Of a stretch of 64,000 nucleotides of DNA, positions 1-9,265 are shown in pieces. The notes under the pieces are model-generated. The model saw only the letters and a list, made by a program, of their open reading frames with translations, searched no databases and was not told the DNA's origin. The stretch is from Axinella damicornis (Eukaryota > Porifera > Demospongiae > Axinellida > Axinellidae). The stretch covers positions 1,114,133-1,178,132 of the forward strand of contig OZ007508.1 in the NCBI GenBank assembly GCA_963931865.1, read 5' to 3'. Each line of letters opens with the position of its first letter. Within the stretch, counting starts at the first letter, position 1. A program made the translations under genes and the position numbers.

Positions 1-10
1 CCCCCCCCCC

Positions 11-308
11 CAGGCCCCGTTACTGTCCTAACGTGTGTAACTCACCACCCCCAGGCCCCGTTATTGTCCTAACGTGTGTAAATCACCACCCCCAGGCCCC
101 GTTATTGTCCTAACGTGTGTAACTCACCACCCCCAGGCCCCGTTATTGTCCTAACGTGTGTAAATCACCACCCCCAGGCCCCGTTATTGTCCTAACGTGT
201 GTAACTCACCATCACCAGGCCACGTTATTGTCCTAACGTGTGTAACTCACCACCCTCAGGCCCCGTTATTGTCCTAACGTGTGTAACTCACCATCACCAG
301 GCCCCGTT
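11..308. repeat. 41-bp tandem minisatellite
   Basis: A 41-bp unit containing CAGGCCCCGTTATTGTCC recurs at 11, 52, 93, 134, 175, 216, 257 and 298 with a few substitutions. The period is exact, so this is a young array. It abuts directly on the next, unrelated array. Confidence 0.95.
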
Positions 309-310
309 TG

Positions 311-662
311 TCTCCCTACTTTGGCCGTCTAGATCTAACACTGCATGTAAATACAGTACAAGACTCTAACAGAGGGTCTCCCTACTTTGGCCGTCTAGAT
401 CTAACACTGCATGTAAATACAGTACAAGACTCTAACAGAGGGTCTCCCTACTTTGGCTGTCTAGATCTAACACTGCATGTAAATACAGTACAAGACTCTA
501 ACAGAGGGTCTCCCTACTTTGACTGTCTAGATCTAACACTGCATGTAAATACAGTACAAGACTCTAACAGAGTGTCTCCCTACTTTGGCCATCTAGATCT
601 AACACTGCATGTAAATACAGTACAAGACTCTAACAGAGGGTCTCCCTACTTTGACTGTCTAG
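311..662. repeat. 66-bp tandem minisatellite, open in one frame
   Basis: A 66-bp unit starting TCTCCCTACTTTGG repeats at 311, 377, 443, 509, 575 and 641 (about 5.3 copies). Because 66 is divisible by three, one plus-strand frame stays open through the array and reads a 22-residue repeat (SPYFG..LDLTLHVNTVQDSNR). I see no exon context, so I treat the open frame as a by-product of the period. Confidence 0.93.
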
Positions 663-715
663 ACACTTGGGAAGTACACCCATGTATGGTCACTGAAATT
701 TTGTGGGAGGTTTGA

Positions 716-1268
716 CTAATGGAGTCACAGACCATTTCTAAACATAGTAACAATTCACATAGTGCTGGGGACAACAATTCTAAAAATAGTAACACTTAAT
801 TGTACATGTATAATTATAGACAACCTTTCTAAATATGGTAACAATTCACATACAGCTGCTGCAAGACCTACATGCATAGTGGGAGGAAGCGACCCACATC
901 AGCAAGCTAACTTGGTCTGGTATCAAAATTATGGACAAGGGGTCCTGCCACGACCACATCACGGCATTCCATTGGCCCAGACAGCAAGCAGAATGGAGTA
1001 GACATGGGGAGGTATGGAAATACGTACACGTCTAGCTAATTAAACAGACAATAGTAATTTTGAATGAAAATTCATCTGGGATAAGATAATTGTCTACCAT
1101 TCTCTGACAAGAGACCAATTACATGCACAGAAATTACAGTCCAGGTTTCTTGACTACATGTACATGTATGTGGCTATTGGCATGGTAACATGTACATGTA
1201 CATGTATGCTGCTACAGGCATCCCATTTCTAGATGAAGGATACCCTACTAGTACAGTAGTACACACCC
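716..1268. other. Gap without recognisable gene
   Basis: AT-rich sequence between two minisatellites. Short ACATGTACATGT stretches occur near 1150-1205. No exon with protein similarity was seen on either strand. Confidence 0.5.
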
Positions 1269-1279
1269 CTATGTCTTCT

Positions 1280-1890
1280 CTATCAGCAAAATGAAGACAT
1301 ACATTGTAGGGGTATGTATTGCAGTGAATGGGAATGCTGTGGCTGAAGACATAGGGACACAGGTATAAGCCTTATCAACAGCAGAATGAAGACATAGGGG
1401 TATGTACTGCAGTGTATGGGAATGCTGTGGCTGAAGGCATAGGGACACAAGTATAGGCCTTATCAACAGCAAAATGAAGACATAGGGGTATGTATTGCAG
1501 TGTATGGGAATGCTGTGGCTGAAGACATAGGGACACAGGTATAAGCCTTATCAACAGCAGAAAGAAGACATAGGGGTATGTATTGCAGTGTATGGGAATG
1601 CTGTGGCTGAAGGCACAGGGACACAGGTATAAGCCTTATCAACAGCAGAATGAAGACATAGGGGTATGTATTGCAGTGTGTGGGAATGCTGTGACTGAAG
1701 ACACAGGGACACAGGTATAAGCCTTATCAACAGCAGAATGAAGACATAGGGGTATGTATTGCAGTGTGTGGGAATGCTGTGGCTGAAGGCATAGGGACAC
1801 AGGTATGAGCCTTGGGAATGCTGTGGCTGAAGGCATAGGGACACAGGTATAAGCCTTATCAACAGCAAAATGAAGACATAGGGGTATGTA
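1280..1890. repeat. 88-bp tandem minisatellite
   Basis: The block ATGAAGACATAGGGGTATG recurs at 1386, 1474, 1562, 1650 and 1738, an exact 88-bp period. One last copy is interrupted by a partial internal duplication near 1800-1835, then closes near 1869-1890. Minus-strand ORFs across it only reflect the repeat. Confidence 0.93.
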
Positions 1891-2048
1891 CATGTACATG
1901 TATTGTAGTGTGTAGGAACAATTGATAAATGCATGGTTCTTGAAAGGCCAGTGCTAGTCAACACATATCATTCATTCCATGCAATAACTGTACACACATC
2001 ATGTACAGGGACATAAACCACTTATATGTTATTACACACATGTGCACG

Positions 2049-2351
2049 CACACACACACACACACACACACACATTAACGCACTTATACACACACACACA
2101 AAACGAAGACGTAAGGGTATGTATTGCAGCGTATAGCTATATGGTTTGGTATCATCGCACACTAGTCAACATGCATACACGTAGCAACACTGCTGCTACA
2201 CGGGAACCCATCAATCTCAGACCCCTACAGTAGTCCCTCATCTTCCCTCTTAATGCCTTGATCCATACCTCTGCCCTTTCTTAGTCTTCGACTTGGCACA
2301 CGCTGTCCGCCATGTGCACTGAGCTTCAGGAGGAGTCCCTTGAGCATCCTT

Positions 2352-2381
<30 letters not shown>
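2049..2381. repeat. Dinucleotide (CA)n microsatellites
   Basis: Perfect (AC/CA) runs at about 2049-2075, 2090-2101 and 2352-2381. The sequence between them is unremarkable. Confidence 0.9.
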
Positions 2382-2384
<3 letters not shown>

Positions 2385-3087
2385 CTAGCCTACTACCACT
2401 ATACACACAGTACACTATGTATGCAATGAGAATCCAGCGAGCACTCTGACTAAAGCCAGCATCTACTGCACGATGCACGCCAGACAAAGGGTTGAGAATA
2501 CATGTATAGCAACTTGAGCATATATAGCAATGAAAGAGGAGACCCACTACGTACACGATGTACATGATGTATGTATACACGTGTAGCCTGAGAAGGACCA
2601 TCTGTAGCAGTAAAGGAGTAGACATTCCAGTCATAGCAAGGTCATAGTTACCACTATAGGGCCGGGCTAACAGCCTAATAGACTGTACTCGCGTAAGGAA
2701 ACAGGCAAAAATAGGCATTGACCCGGGTTCGATTCCCGGCACCTCCAGATTTTTCACTTCCTTTCTCTATACAAGCCTGTGTGTTAAACTTTCATAAAAC
2801 TCAACAGCTACATGTACATGTATATACAGTGTATATTCCTATCATCATAACAGATGTCTCCCTTCCGGTACGGTGCCGCTGCGGCACCCTCCCTTGACCC
2901 TCCCAGTGAATTTCTTGGAGCTATACAGACGTACCGTCCATGGATTCCGGCAAGCCTGGCTTTGTAGTAGCATCAGAACTCGTCTTCCGAGTGAGCATCA
3001 TTGTGATACGCTTTGGAACTACATAGGAAGAAAATAGGCGAGAGAGGGGTTCACCATGGTATGACAGCCTACACATTATATGAATGC

Positions 3088-3165
3088 AGTGGAACCCTTC
3101 TATTCAGGATCTCTGGAATATGGACACCTCAATAATCAGGACTCTTTCTGTGGTCAGGGGGCTCA
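3088..3165 (+). mobile_element. MITE relic with CAGTGGAACC end
   Basis: The sequence begins CAGTGGAACCCTTCTATT and continues with CAGGATCTCTGGAATATGGACACC. This resembles the ends of Tc1/mariner-type (pogo/Tigger-like) non-autonomous elements, which commonly start CAGTGGAACCTC. A second relic with CAGTGGAACCTCTATAAT lies at 29228. No intact partner end is visible, so this is a fragment. The family call is by resemblance only. Confidence 0.45.
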
Positions 3166-3181
3166 AAAAATCTTATTTCTC

Positions 3182-3219
3182 GCCGACGTTTCGCCACCGT
3201 GGTGGCTTCTTCAGGGCAT
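3182..3219 (-). ncRNA. Hammerhead-ribozyme-like motif (Penelope-element type)
   Basis: Read on the minus strand, the segment gives CUGAAGA (3208-3214), then a 6-bp hairpin GCCACC-AC-GGUGGC, then GAAAC (3188-3192) followed by GUC. This matches the order of the hammerhead core (CUGANGA, stem II, GAAA, cleavage triplet NUH). The very short stem III is typical of motifs reported in Penelope-like retroelements. One extra A lies between the CUGAAGA box and stem II, so catalytic activity is doubtful. No reverse transcriptase ORF flanks it. Confidence 0.4.
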
Positions 3220-3339
3220 AATATACAAAAAATTAATGAAGAAGTAACCCTATTTATACATGAAAAAATACTTAAGTAGACAACAGACTGTGATAGACAA
3301 GCAATGAACGTGAGACATAGGGACAGACTAGACAAGCAC

Positions 3340-4100
3340 GCGTATGTACGCGTGTAGTCTAGACAACGTGTGTGGACATACTGACAAACAATACGATGAG
3401 ACAGGCAAGCACGCTACTACTTTTATGGTGTGACTGACTGCCTTACCAGTGTAGTTCCCAAAAGGGAATAACTAAAAATGCCTGGGAAAAGGAAAAGTAT
3501 TTCTGACAGTATGTAGTCATGCAGCTTACACAAATAGTTGCTAGAGCAGTCACTCCAGGTATTACTACACATGTATCTCCACAAGTGCGGGGTGACTTGG
3601 ACTTGACCTGATCAGATAATGATTATCATGTCAGTTGCCACATGCTGCATGCATGTGCACACTGGCTGACTATAGTGATGCAACTATTGGTAATAAACAA
3701 AGGTTTGTACAAACATTAGCACATAGTATAGGCTTCAGGAATAAGTTGCCCTCAATAGGTGTCGGTGTAGACCATAAATGTAGGCAACAAGCCACAGGCA
3801 AATTATCAGGCAGTATAATCCTGACCATGCATGAGGACTGAACTGTGAGTGAACCTCTTCTATACAAGCAGTTTCAGCGTGAGGTTTAGCACTGTGGCAG
3901 AGTTTGCACACGTAGCCTTCAGGAGATGGTATCTATCACCAATCCTGATGTAAGGATCATTTGTGAGACGGGAAGTCTCTCTGGGGAGAACTGAAGCAGC
4001 TATTTCTATTAATATATAATGTAGGTCCCATACGATTATAGGACAGAATATGGCGTAATTTTGACAACAGAAATTCTGTTACATATTCCAACTACATACA
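3340..4100. other. Gap without recognisable gene
   Basis: Unique-looking sequence between the hammerhead-like motif and the DUF4371-like pseudogene. Short opposing ORFs at about 3635-3867 have no recognisable domain and no clear splice partners. Confidence 0.4.
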
Positions 4101-4101
4101 A

Positions 4102-5192
4102 TCAAGTACCACCATCTTCTGTCCAATAAGTGCATGACCTGTGTTTCAGTTTTGCTCTACAGCCAGGGGCGCAGACAGAGAAGATGAATGGGAGGTTTCT
4201 CATTGGATCTTCGTGAACATCAAAATCACCGTCAACCCACCTAATGCAAACTACAAGTTGCTCTTTGCGGCCAACGTCCGTTGCTTCATCAGCAATTATC
4301 GAAAAACACTCTGATAAAAGTTCTCTCAAAACACTCAGCCCCATGAGTGTGATTTGTTCGTTTTGGATCTCTGGAGAGAAGTACTTCTTATCACCAACCC
4401 ACGTCCTTAGCTCTGGAATATCATCACTTCTCAAGAGCAACAGCTGGATCAAATTACCTTCCATCTCGCTGTGCCCCCTTATGGCCATTCCTTGTCTTAG
4501 CAAGTATTTTAACGAGGATAATTGTTTGAGCAACATCTCTCGATGCACTTTTTGGTCAGAAATAGCTTGTTTGCACAGTAGCGCATGCACACTATCTTGC
4601 TTCAACCGTTCAACCTTGAACAAAGCTTCTTTATGGAGACCGGATTGAGCATGCTGAGAGAACTTTTCAAGCGCTTTTTTCCAGTTGTCAAATCCCAGGC
4701 TTATGAATTTATTTTCTCCTTTCTTGTCTTAACATGGCAAACCTTTCCTGCTGCAGTATCTACAGTATGTGCAAAAGACTTTGTACCTTGTAGTACATAG
4801 CGTCAGCCAAGGATAGGTTGTGTACCAGGAGGGAGAAAAGGCTCGATTTTTCTTGCCTTGCTTCTTTCTAGTACGGTCAATCACACCTGGATCGTTCCGC
4901 TGAAATGGTGCAAGACTTTCTTCACAACACTGTGATGAACAGGTCGCAGTACCACCTACACATGAATGACAGTAGCTAGTGTAAGTACCACTCGCGAATA
5001 CATGAAAATAAATAGCTATTACTCACTTGTGCTGGCAGCTTCGTCTGCATTCCCGCTTCCAGAAGTTACAGCCTGTGGGGGCGGCTGTGAATCTGGTAGT
5101 ACTGACGCGAAGTTCAGAGTACTCTGTTTCAGTCTCTTCGTCGGAGGTGGTGGGATGTCAGCTTCATTGTCCGTATCTGAAAACGTAGCCAT
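4102..5192 (-). pseudogene. DUF4371/hAT transposase-like gene, 3' truncated, with in-frame stop
   Basis: Minus strand. Exon 1 runs from the ATG at 5192 to about 5023 and reads MATFSDTDNEADIPPP then TKRLKQSTLNF, the usual start of the ZMYM-like, DUF4371-containing proteins that derive from hAT transposases. A GT donor (CACAA|GTGAGT) and an acceptor near 4950 join it in frame to a TTF-type zinc-finger stretch (SWYTTYPWLTLC, CTYCRYC) and then FDNWKKALEKFSQH, RQGMAIRGHSEMEGN and IADEATDVGRKEQL. One in-frame TAA lies directly after the zinc-finger segment KGLPC. Similarity stops shortly after RWVDGDFDVHEDP, so the catalytic and C-terminal dimerisation regions are gone. I infer a dead domesticated or mobile copy. 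A single sequencing error at the stop would not rescue the lost 3' half. Confidence 0.85.
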
Positions 5193-5269
5193 CTAAGCCA
5201 AGTGCAGATGCCACATGCGCTAGCTGTCGATGCACGTGACAGTAAGGGGTGTGTGTCACGCATGTTGGT

Positions 5270-5337
5270 TGGGGGGAGGGGGGGGCACGTGGCCCCCTGT
5301 GCCCCCCGGTTACAAAGATTGGGGGGGCACGTGCCCC

Positions 5338-5382
<45 letters not shown>
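5270..5382. repeat. C/G-homopolymer-rich repeat
   Basis: Two tandem copies of a GGGGGGCACGTGSCCCCTG unit are followed by about 40 consecutive C at 5343-5382. Proline- or glycine-rich ORFs here are composition artefacts. Confidence 0.85.
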
Positions 5383-5385
<3 letters not shown>

Positions 5386-5574
5386 TCCTACGCCTTTGTT
5401 TATTTGCTAGCTACTTGGGGTGTAACAAATTGTTGTACTCAAGCATAGGGTTCTACTGAGCTCTGGTGAAAATGTTGGTTGTTTACTGTGCATGTTACAT
5501 TGTGTGCCTGTTGGGTCTATAAACTCATTATTATCTGGCATGTACCTTGGATGATTATGTACATTTACATACTA

Positions 5575-6043
5575 GGTGGAACTCTCCAACAACCTGCTGT
5601 ACCCACAGACCCAGCTGTACTTGCAGACTTACACAAGTGCATACCTGAAGGTATGCATGATAATCTGATTGCAAATATTGACAATAACCGTATATCTGCT
5701 TGGTCTATGGTATACAGAATTTTCAGGTTTCCCTATTCCAGAGCTGGGGGAGCTGTGTGAGATAGCTGGATCCTTCCCACTCTTATGGAGGCAGGTTGGT
5801 ATTGGCCTTGGAGTTGATAGCGCAAGGCTTAGTGTCATCCAAGCTGACCATGCGGGTAAACCCAACCAGTCCCAAGAGTGTTTTACTGATGTTTTTACAT
5901 CCTGGAAAGACGGAAAAGCATCCCCATACACATGGGAAAAGCTTGTATCTGTGCTTGTTAGAGATCATCTCATCATGGACACCCAGGCTGCTGTCAATAG
6001 GCTATATGAGAGGCTCAGTCAGCAACACCCAAGTCACCAGTAA
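5575..6043 (+). CDS. Death-domain protein, last two exons (partial)
   Basis: Two phase-matched exons: 5575-5648 (acceptor TACTAG, donor GAAG|GTATGC) and 5727-6043 (acceptor TTTTCAG, stop TAA). Joined, they read ADLHKCIPEGFPIPELGEL, then WRQVGIGLGVDSARLSVIQ, CFTDVFTSWKDG and YTWEKLVSVL. This is the helix pattern of a death-fold domain: a tryptophan in helix 2, an LGV motif, an acidic-basic helix 4, and TW.KLV in helix 5. Such domains assemble signalling complexes in apoptosis and innate immunity. A possible poly(A) signal ATTAAA lies near 6252. The intron entering the first exon is phase 1, so exons are missing upstream. The 5' part may lie beyond the DUF4371-like pseudogene, which is on the other strand. 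Partner domains are therefore unknown. Confidence 0.8.
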
Positions 6044-6689
6044 ACAATTTTATCATCCATCCATCTTTTTCTTATACACATTAATGAGGAAGGAAAGCTA
6101 ATAATTTTTGTTTTGAACACACCTCTAGCTGAGAACACCTACATCTATATATGGACCAAAAATGTTCTACATGTAAACATTTCCTGACATACATGCACAC
6201 AACTACTTTTCTGGGTCTTTGCAGTGTTTGTTTCTATTGTCTGTCTGTTCATTAAAGTTTCAACCGTTTTCCACACAGTGTACCCACATCCACTTTGTTT
6301 TTCCTTTCCTTCAACTATTTGCACTCAATCATTCTATTCACCAGTTATGACCACTTTTTACTAGTATTTCCATTTTTATTTGCTCCGCCATCTACGCATT
6401 TGATAGACAGGCCTAACACTATCTCTATTCATCTGTTCGTGTCACTTCTAATTTCACTGACTTCTGTCTGTTCAACGTCTGGACAAGAGCCAAGGATGGA
6501 GAGATGGAGAAGGTATAAAAACTTGTGGAAACTGAGCTACTCATTATGCTGTCTGTCTGTTTCTTTCACATGCACTTGGAGAGGGAGGGAGTAAAGTAGA
6601 GTTTCTAGAGAAGCCATGATCTGTCTACTTCACCACTGCACGCACTAGATCACCAAGTACTGGATGGAAGCGTCCTTCTTGTGTCAGGT
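6044..6689. other. 3' flank of the death-domain gene
   Basis: Contains the likely 3' UTR (ATTAAA near 6252) and T-rich sequence. No second gene recognised. Confidence 0.4.
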
Positions 6690-7795
6690 GTGTAACTAGT
6701 TTGCTTAAGTACAAAAGCTATTATATTTTGAAAGTACAGGTTTAAAAGGCCTAGCCAAATAATTGGGATAATCCATTCACTGCTTGAATATGTCAGCACA
6801 GAACATTTTGGAGTGTTCTGTATGGAAAAAACGAGGCACCACACTTGTCCATAGCTATCGGTGCATAGCTCAAATGCCTCGAAAGACGAACCAAAGCTAT
6901 TAAATTTTAAATGTACAGGATTATAACATCTAGCTGAATGCTTGGGATAAGACATTCACTGCTTGAATCTCTCAGCACAGGACGTATTGAAGTGTTCTAG
7001 ATTGAAAAACGAGGCACCACTCCTGTCAATAGCTATCGGTGCAAAGCTCAAATGCCTACAAAGGCGGAAAAATGCTATTAAATTTTAAATGTACAGGATA
7101 ATAAAGCCTAGCTGAATGCTTGGGATAAGCCATTCACTGCTTGAATCTGTTAGCACAGGACAGATTGGAGTGTTCTAGAATGAAAAACAAGGCACCTCGC
7201 TTGTCTATAGCTTTCGGTACAGAGCTCAAATAAAGGCGTCGAAAGACAGACCAAAGCTATTTAATTTTAAATGCACAGGGTTATAATGCTTACCCGAATG
7301 CTTGGGATAAGCCACTCGCTGCTTGAATCTGTCAGCACAGGACAGATTGGAGTGTTCTAGATGGAAAAACAAGGCACCACGCTTGTCTATCGCTGTCGGT
7401 GCATAGCTCAAGTGCCTCGAAAAACAGACCAATGCTACTATAATATTTTATATGTACAGGTTTAAAAGGCCTAGCCGAATGCTTGGGATAAGCAAATCAC
7501 TGCTTGAATCTGTCAGCACGGGACTTATTGGAGTGTTCTAGATGGAAAAACGAGGCACCACGCTTGTCTACAGCTATCGGTGCATAGCTGAAATGCCTCG
7601 AAAGACAGACCAATGCTATTATATTTTAAATGTACAGGTGTAAATGGCCTAGCCGAATACTTGAATCTGTCAGCACAGGACATATTTGAGTGTTCTAGAT
7701 GGCAAACGAGGCACCACGCTTGTTTGTAGCTATCGGTGGATAGCTGAAGTACCTCGAATGACGGACCAAATCTATTAAATTTTAAATGTACAGGA
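6690..7795. repeat. About 180-bp satellite array, six diverged copies
   Basis: A unit of 178-182 bp recurs. The landmark block (C)ATTCACTGCTTGAAT falls at about 6775, 6954, 7132, 7314 and 7495, and a sixth shortened copy lies near 7655. Each unit contains GAGGCACCACGCTTGTC, GCTATCGGTGCATAGCT and TTAAATTTTAAATGTACAGG. Copies differ by roughly 10-15% and small indels, so the array is old. Short ORFs in it shift from unit to unit and are not genes. Confidence 0.93.
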
Positions 7796-8152
7796 TTGCC
7801 GATCTTGCAAGGGTGTGCAAGACCTGCAGTGAGGTCGGAATTGTATGAGGAGCTGGAGGCAAGAATATGACATTGTGTTCCATCTTCCTAAGCTATAACA
7901 ACAGCAAGTTCAAAGGTTAATTGGTTAACTCACGTGGAAATCACCTGACTAACCAAAAGTATTTAACCAGCTTCACCACTTGGCGCCCTTCCAGTCTTCT
8001 GTTTGCGAGGTTGCTGAAACATGGGCGGGAAAATAATTATCATTCTAACAAGAATGACCTCATGGGAGGGACCCTGTCATATTCTTGCCTCCAGCTCCTC
8101 ATACAATTCCGACCTCACTGCAGGTCTTGCACACCCTTGCAAGATCGGCAAT
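7795..8152. repeat. Perfect 78-bp inverted repeat (fold-back)
   Basis: The arm at 7795-7872 is the exact reverse complement of 8075-8152, with a 202-bp spacer. In addition the 16-mer GAATATGACATTGTGT occurs directly repeated at 7863-7878 and 8176-8191. Perfect arms imply recent origin or gene conversion. Confidence 0.92.
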
Positions 8153-8271
8153 TGTACTTCGGAGCTTCCGGCTTCGAATATGACATTGTGTAGTTCAAAG
8201 CTCACTGATAATATATATGTACTCTCTCTTGAAAAGAAATTTCCATCAGTGCAAGTACTGCATGATACAAA

Positions 8272-9197
8272 TCACTTAGAATCGATCACAAACGGAAGCA
8301 GAGATTTCTTAGACTCTGCTACTGGTCTATAGTAAAACTTCTTAAACATGGTGTCAGATGTCCAGTCAGCTACAGACACTATGTCTGCCACCGACATTCC
8401 ATGTAGACGAGCTGCAGACACAGCTGCGCCCCGGGTGAACATCACCCCCTGTGAGCCCCAGATCATTGAACTCGTGCTGAGTGCGTGTAACTCTGATGAC
8501 CTACTAGCATTGGCCAATGCCAGAAGCATCACCAATTTCTGGGTTAACTTCTTGAGAGACAAGGAAGCTGTAGGCCCCCAAGATCTCAGATAGTCAAGAA
8601 CGATCTTCACATCCCATGTGAATGAGTACCTCGGTTTAGGAGGTCTCATGTTATACACACCTTTCAATAGGCGACTAACAAGAGGGTGTTTTCCAATCAC
8701 AACTCCGTTAATAGGATTGTGAGTCATCGAGATCACTGAGCGATATGAGTTAATAGTCCTGTACTGTTTCCCATTAGCAAATTCCTCTGCTAGGAATGCC
8801 AAAATTGCACTCAAAGGGCCCGGGCACATAATGAATCGTGGTCATGCTGTCCACACCATCTCTGCCATCTGCGCCAACTGCAGAAATAGGCTGCCTCTGT
8901 GCTCTTTCGCCACGATGCGAGGATGAGGTCTGCTGCCTCTTGTGAAACTCCTCTACTCTGGAGTGAACTCCTGACACTGTCCACACGGCCAAATGGAAGG
9001 ATTTTTCCTTCAGTAATGGGTGAAATTCCCCTTTTGGGTTCATCAGTAGGTTGTCGCTCCATGGTAGGATGATTGGATCTCGGATCATCATTGTCATGAG
9101 GACTAACTTCTAAAACTGTAGTACTATACATTTGACAGTACACCAGTATACTCATTGCACACCAGCAAGTAAGATTTGGGAAATAATGCTGCAAGGT
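8272..9197 (-). pseudogene. DIRS/Ngaro-like tyrosine-recombinase retroelement fragment
   Basis: Three minus-strand reading frames join end to end. The first (about 9097-8960) has LLMNPKGEFHPLLKEKSF, typical of the tail of the DIRS-type RT/RNase H ORF. The second (about 9000-8811) has GVSQEAADLILASWRKST, the core-binding start of eukaryotic YR-retroelement recombinases. The third (8829-8272) has TWDVKIVLDYL, LTQKLVMLLALANASRSSEL (the first catalytic Arg region) and TRGAAVSAARLHGMS leading to KKFYYRP with the terminal Tyr. Two frameshifts separate them. The segment between the Arg box and the C-terminal block looks deleted, and the expected His of the H-x-x-R box is not present. The fragment is dead. 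Confidence 0.82.
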
Positions 9198-9199
9198 GG

Positions 9200-9265
9200 T
9201 GCTAGCCCCTCTCTGCCAGGCCAGTCACGCACACACTTGACCGGCCGGGCAGAGAGGGGCTAGCA
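9200..9265. repeat. 18-bp-stem hairpin
   Basis: TGCTAGCCCCTCTCTGCC at 9200-9217 is exactly complementary to 9248-9265. It separates the recombinase fragment from the decayed ABCB copy and may mark the edge of the duplicated block. Confidence 0.85.

Noticed and set aside
308..715. 135-aa repetitive ORF
   Set aside because: It is fully explained by a 66-bp minisatellite whose period is a multiple of three. No splice or promoter context.
1269..1964. Overlapping minus-strand ORFs over the 88-bp array
   Set aside because: They follow the repeat in several frames and have no non-repeat homology.
2655..2750. tRNA-like B box (GGGTTCGATTCCC) with CACCTCCA end
   Set aside because: The T arm is convincing, but no complementary 5' acceptor strand or proper D and anticodon stems lie upstream. 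At most it is a tRNA-derived fragment.
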